Program-made: the position numbers and the translations under genes
From: Planctomicrobium piriforme
GTDB taxonomy: Bacteria > Planctomycetota > Planctomycetia > Pirellulales > PNKZ01
Assembly: GCA_945877965.1 (NCBI GenBank)
Contig: CAMCTH010000123.1
Span: forward strand, 1-9,967
Direction of reading: 5' to 3'
DNA length: 9,967 nt
The notes under the pieces: generated by a model
What the model saw: only the letters and a program-made list of their open reading frames with translations
The model's database searches: none
Told to the model about the DNA's origin: nothing
In this document: piece after piece, positions 8,023 to 9,967 of the stretch
How positions within the stretch are numbered: the first letter of the stretch is position 1
How the letters are laid out: each line of letters opens with the position of its first letter

Positions 8023-8122
8023 GAGCCGGGTGCGATGAAAGTCGCAAGCCCGGTTCGGAGGGGGGAAGTTGGAAAAGTGCTCGACCACGATGGTTGAGTA
8101 ACTCGCCGGCTTCCTACCCTAC
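8023..8122 (+). ncRNA. Group II intron domains V and VI
   Basis: Domain V is the 34-nt hairpin 8023-8056. It begins GAGCCGGG, has a GAAA tetraloop (8037-8040) closed by TGCGAT/GTCGCA, and ends AGCCCGGTTC. The conserved AGC catalytic triad is present. Domain VI follows: GGGGAAGTTGG (about 8062-8072) pairs with CCGG-CTTC-(CTA)-CCC near 8107-8119, leaving A8116 unpaired as the likely branch-point adenosine, 7 nt from the intron end counting itself. All signs point to a splicing-competent ribozyme. Confidence 0.93.
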
Positions 8123-8563
8123 AACGATCACACCTCCGACGTCTTCGTGATCGCCACCTGTAACGACGTCACGCGGCTGCCGCCGGAGTTTTCGCGAGCC
8201 GAACGATTTGACGGTTGTTTCTTTCTCGATCTGCCCCTGGAGGCCGAGCGGCAAGCGATCTGGGAGTTGTATCTCAGTCAGTTCGCGCTCGATGCTTCGC
8301 AGCGGTTGCCCACGGACACCGATTGGACGGGCGCGGAGATTCGTGCCTGCTGCCGCTTGGCGGCGCTCTTGGACCTGCCGCTCGTCGCGGCGGCCGAGAA
8401 CATCGTGCCGGTCGCCCGCACGGCCGCCGAAAGCGTCACGCGGCTACGCTCCTGGGCCGGCGGGCGTTGTCTCGATGCGGCGCGCGGCGGAATCTATCGC
8501 GGTCCGGCCGGCGAACCGCAAAAAACAGCTCGCCGAGTCCGTCGCGATCCCTCGAACAACTAA
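8123..8563 (+). CDS. Ycf46-like AAA+ ATPase, exon 2
   Basis: The last 146 residues of the AAA+ protein begun at 4649, read in the same frame once the intron is removed. It opens NDHTSDVFVIATCNDVTRL with sensor 1 (N365 of the spliced protein), then 'PPEFSRAERFDGCFFLDLP' with the arginine-finger candidates R376 and R379. The C-terminal lid helices follow, including 'WTGAEIRACCRLAALLDLPL' (sensor 2 region), and the basic tail. It has no start codon or ribosome binding site at its true beginning, and the motifs are useless without exon 1, so it is not an independent gene. The next gene starts 15 bp later. Confidence 0.92.
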   Translation, partial: NDHTSDVFVIATCNDVTRLPPEFSRAERFDGCFFLDLPLEAERQAIWELYLSQFALDASQRLPTDTDWTGAEIRACCRLAALLDLPLVAAAENIVPVARTAAESVTRLRSWAGGRCLDAARGGIYRGPAGEPQKTARRVRRDPSNN

Positions 8564-8578
8564 GAAGGGAACAATCCG

Positions 8579-8797
8579 ATGCGCACTGCGAAGGACCTCA
8601 CACGCGATGAACTGGTGATGATCGTCACTACGCTGCAACAGGCCCTGTACCTCGACTTCGATGCCGACGTGACCAAGGTCTGGATCCCGGATAAGCAGTG
8701 GGATGGGGCGGACATCTGTGAGCAACTGGCCGCCGAACTCGCCCGATTCGACCTTGCTCCCGACGTCGTCACATCCTTCAGTTCTGAAGCGCCCTAA
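8579..8797 (+). CDS. Unknown 72-aa protein
   Basis: ATG 8579 with GAAGGGA at 8564-8570. The product starts MRTAKDLTRDELVMIVTTLQ and contains 'DADVTKVWIPDKQWDGADICEQLAAELARF'. It is a compact acidic protein with an N-terminal helix, a short 'W.PDK.WDGADICE' turn and a second helix. I have the impression that proteins with this turn recur in similar operons, but I cannot name a domain. It has no signal peptide or membrane segment. The close spacing to the ATPase exon upstream supports co-transcription. Confidence 0.75.
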   Translation: MRTAKDLTRDELVMIVTTLQQALYLDFDADVTKVWIPDKQWDGADICEQLAAELARFDLAPDVVTSFSSEAP

Positions 8798-8804
8798 TAA
8801 TACT

Positions 8805-8824
8805 GTCTCCCGGAGACCATTTTT
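8805..8824 (+). promoter_or_regulatory. Small hairpin overlapping the presumed ribosome binding site of the next gene
   Basis: GTCTC-CCG-GAGAC (8805-8817) followed by CATTTTT. The 3' arm contains GGAGA (8812-8816), the only Shine-Dalgarno-like sequence ahead of the gene at 8828, so folding could hide it or act as a weak attenuator. The stem is only 5 bp; treat as tentative. Confidence 0.3.
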
Positions 8825-8827
8825 ACG

Positions 8828-9805
8828 ATGACGATGACCATGTCCACGCCCCCCGATCGACCTCCCCCGCGGCGGAGAGCCGACCCAGCCGAACGGTTGC
8901 GCACGACGTGCGCCGCCGTCCGGGTCAGTCTTCGCTGGCTTGGCTGCCACAAGGCACTCTCCGCCGAACAAAAGGCCACGGCGGCCGACGCCTTCGACGC
9001 CAGCGACCGGTTTTTGTCGGCCGCCAAAAAACTCCTCGACACCAAGCACCCGGCTTTCCGCGCCGTGACCGCCGTCCGCGGACGGATCCTGGATTACTGG
9101 AAGGGGATGACCCTGCCGTATCCCGAGCCCGGCATCCGCTTGATCCGCCAAGATCGAATCGAGGCCTTTCACAACGAGTTGACCGAGCGCCGCGAGGAAC
9201 TCGACGCGGCGGTCGGTGCGCTCGACGAGCGGTTCGAAGAACTCAAATTGGCGGCCCGCGAGCGACTTGGTCGCTTGTTCGACCCACACGACTATCCCTC
9301 GTCGCTTCGCGGCCTGTTCGCCGTGGAGTGGGATTTTCCGTCGGTGGAACCGCCCGGTTATCTGTCGGAACTCAACCCGGCGCTCTACGACGAAGAATGT
9401 CGTCGCGTCGCCTCGCGATTCGACGAAGCGCTCGCCCTGGCCGAAGAAGCCTTCTCGACCGAACTAGCCGGACTCGTCGCCCATCTCAGCGATCGGTTGA
9501 GCGGCGCCGCCGACGGCAAGCCCAAAGTCTTTCGCGATTCGGTCGTCGCAAACCTGGTCGAATTCTTCGATCGCTTCCGGCGACTCAACGTTCGTTCCAA
9601 TGATCAGCTCGATACGCTCGTCGCGCAGGCCCGCGAGATCGTCCAAGGGATTGAACCGCAATCGCTTCGCGAGAACCGCATCCTCCGCAATACGGTCGCC
9701 GGGGAACTCGGCGAACTGCGGCAATCGCTCGATCAGTTCCTCGTCGAGCGACCGCGGCGCAATATCTTGCGTCGGCCGCAACCGGCGGCGGCCGAGAGCC
9801 CATGA
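8828..9805 (+). CDS. DUF3150-like protein (325 aa)
   Basis: Three ATGs are possible (8828, 8834, 8840); 8828 is the longest and lies 11 bases after GGAGA. The protein is soluble and mostly helical. It has 'VRVSLRWLGCHKALS' near residue 32, 'LLDTKHPAFRAVTAVRGRILDYWKGMTLPYPEPGIRLI' (given as segments: LLDTKHPAFRAVTAV, then RGRILDYWKGMTLPYPEPG), 'RERLGRLFDPHDYPS' and 'FAVEWDFPSVEPPGYL'. This order resembles DUF3150, a family I associate with AAA+ ATPase gene clusters of phages, plasmids and cyanobacteria; the match is from memory and needs a profile search. The C-terminal third contains long Leu/Glu/Arg helices that may form a coiled coil. Its position after the AAA+ gene suggests a substrate or partner of that ATPase. 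The stop overlaps the next start (ATGA). Confidence 0.8.
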   Translation: MTMTMSTPPDRPPPRRRADPAERLRTTCAAVRVSLRWLGCHKALSAEQKATAADAFDASDRFLSAAKKLLDTKHPAFRAVTAVRGRILDYWKGMTLPYPEPGIRLIRQDRIEAFHNELTERREELDAAVGALDERFEELKLAARERLGRLFDPHDYPSSLRGLFAVEWDFPSVEPPGYLSELNPALYDEECRRVASRFDEALALAEEAFSTELAGLVAHLSDRLSGAADGKPKVFRDSVVANLVEFFDRFRRLNVRSNDQLDTLVAQAREIVQGIEPQSLRENRILRNTVAGELGELRQSLDQFLVERPRRNILRRPQPAAAESP

Positions 9806-9967
9806 TGGAGCTCGTCGTTACATCGACGGGCCAAGTCAGGTTCGTCTACGCCGAGGCCCTCGATCTTCGGGCCCTCGGCCCGCCTGCGATTCGCCGCGGC
9901 TCCCACGTCGAACCGGACGCACAGGGCCGCTGGACGGCCGATCTCGTCCCCGTCGGCGGACCTGTTT
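9802..9967 (+). CDS. Small conserved protein, 3' truncated by window edge
   Basis: ATG 9802 overlaps the stop of the preceding gene (ATGA), and the frame is open to the end of the window (55 complete codons). The product begins MMELVVTSTGQVRFVYAEAL and continues with 'DLRALGPPAIRRGSHVEPD' and 'GRWTADLVPVGGPV'. I recall short proteins with the same 'G..R.IYDE.LDL..LG….SHVEPD..G.W.ADL.PVGGP' layout from planctomycete and plasmid gene sets, with no known function. The beta-rich pattern suggests a small compact domain. It lies in the same operon as the AAA+ cluster. Confidence 0.8.
   Translation, partial: MMELVVTSTGQVRFVYAEALDLRALGPPAIRRGSHVEPDAQGRWTADLVPVGGPV

Larger units (their letters stand above)
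5702..8122 (+). mobile_element. Group II intron, full length, inserted in the AAA+ ATPase gene
   Basis: A 2421-nt intron in the sense orientation. The 5' end GTGCGCC fits the GTGYG consensus and the 3' end …CCTAC fits the usual AY ending. Both junctions were placed independently by protein continuity: …ACG TGG CTC | AAC GAT CAC… reads TWL|NDH, the sequence expected in Ycf46-like proteins. Domains I-III occupy roughly 5702-6190, with typical pieces such as 'CCGAGAAACTCGGAG', 'GTAGTCGGAGGTCGGGAAAG' and 'CACATGGCGAAGGG'. Domain IV carries the RT gene, domain V is 8023-8056 and domain VI follows. RNA style and protein suggest the chloroplast-like (CL) class. Exon bases CGTGGCTC (5694-5701) are nearly complementary to GAGTCCACG (5907-5915, one extra T), a tentative EBS1; EBS2 was not assigned. 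Confidence 0.95.

Noticed and set aside
8147..8563. Independent 138-aa gene after the intron
   Set aside because: It lacks Walker motifs, continues in frame upstream to the intron junction and completes the AAA+ protein begun at 4649; it is exon 2.
1..9967. CRISPR array, Cas12k-type effector or tRNA that would make this an RNA-guided or tRNA-targeted transposon
   Set aside because: No regularly spaced repeats, no Cas-like protein and no tRNA-like cloverleaf were seen on either strand.

Overview
The window is a GC-rich, tightly packed bacterial accessory region in which every supported gene lies on the + strand. Two things suggest a planctomycete-like or similar environmental bacterium, though only by inference: the overall gene flavour, and a set of small proteins (DUF1257, DUF2997, a 'SHVEPD…PVGGPV' protein) remembered from planctomycetes, cyanobacteria and their plasmids. 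No rRNA, tRNA or housekeeping gene is present to fix the taxonomy.

Region 1 (1-2883) is a Tn7/Tn5053-type transposition core. It holds the 3' part of a TnsB/TniA DDE transposase (catalytic core cut off by the window edge), a complete TnsC/TniB AAA+ ATPase and a complete zinc-binding TniQ. The three are arranged as one operon (tnsC and tniQ overlap at TAGTG). No tnsA, resolvase, Cas gene or CRISPR is visible. A stretch of about 220 bp with no convincing gene (2884-3099) follows.

Region 2 (3100 to the window end) looks like one long operon: a 47-aa single-pass membrane peptide, a putative lipoprotein or membrane-anchored coiled-coil protein, a DUF1257 (Ycf35-like) protein, a DUF2997 protein, an unknown 87-aa protein, a Ycf46-like AAA+ ATPase, a 72-aa unknown, a DUF3150-like 325-aa protein, and the start of another small conserved protein. 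Short gaps, ATGA overlaps and good ribosome binding sites tie them together. DUF1257, DUF2997 and a Ycf46-type AAA+ ATPase are, as I recall, recurring neighbours. Their joint role is not established; an ATP-driven remodelling or chaperone complex, possibly tied to the membrane, is the best inference.

Region 3 lies inside region 2. A full-length group II intron (5702-8122, 2421 nt), with an intact RT-maturase-HNH protein and canonical domains V and VI, splits the AAA+ gene between its Walker B and sensor 1 motifs. Removing exactly 5702-8122 restores one in-frame 497-aa protein reading …TWL|NDHTSD…. The ATPase is therefore a split gene that should be rescued by RNA splicing, not a pseudogene. 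This is the clearest and most testable discovery in the window.
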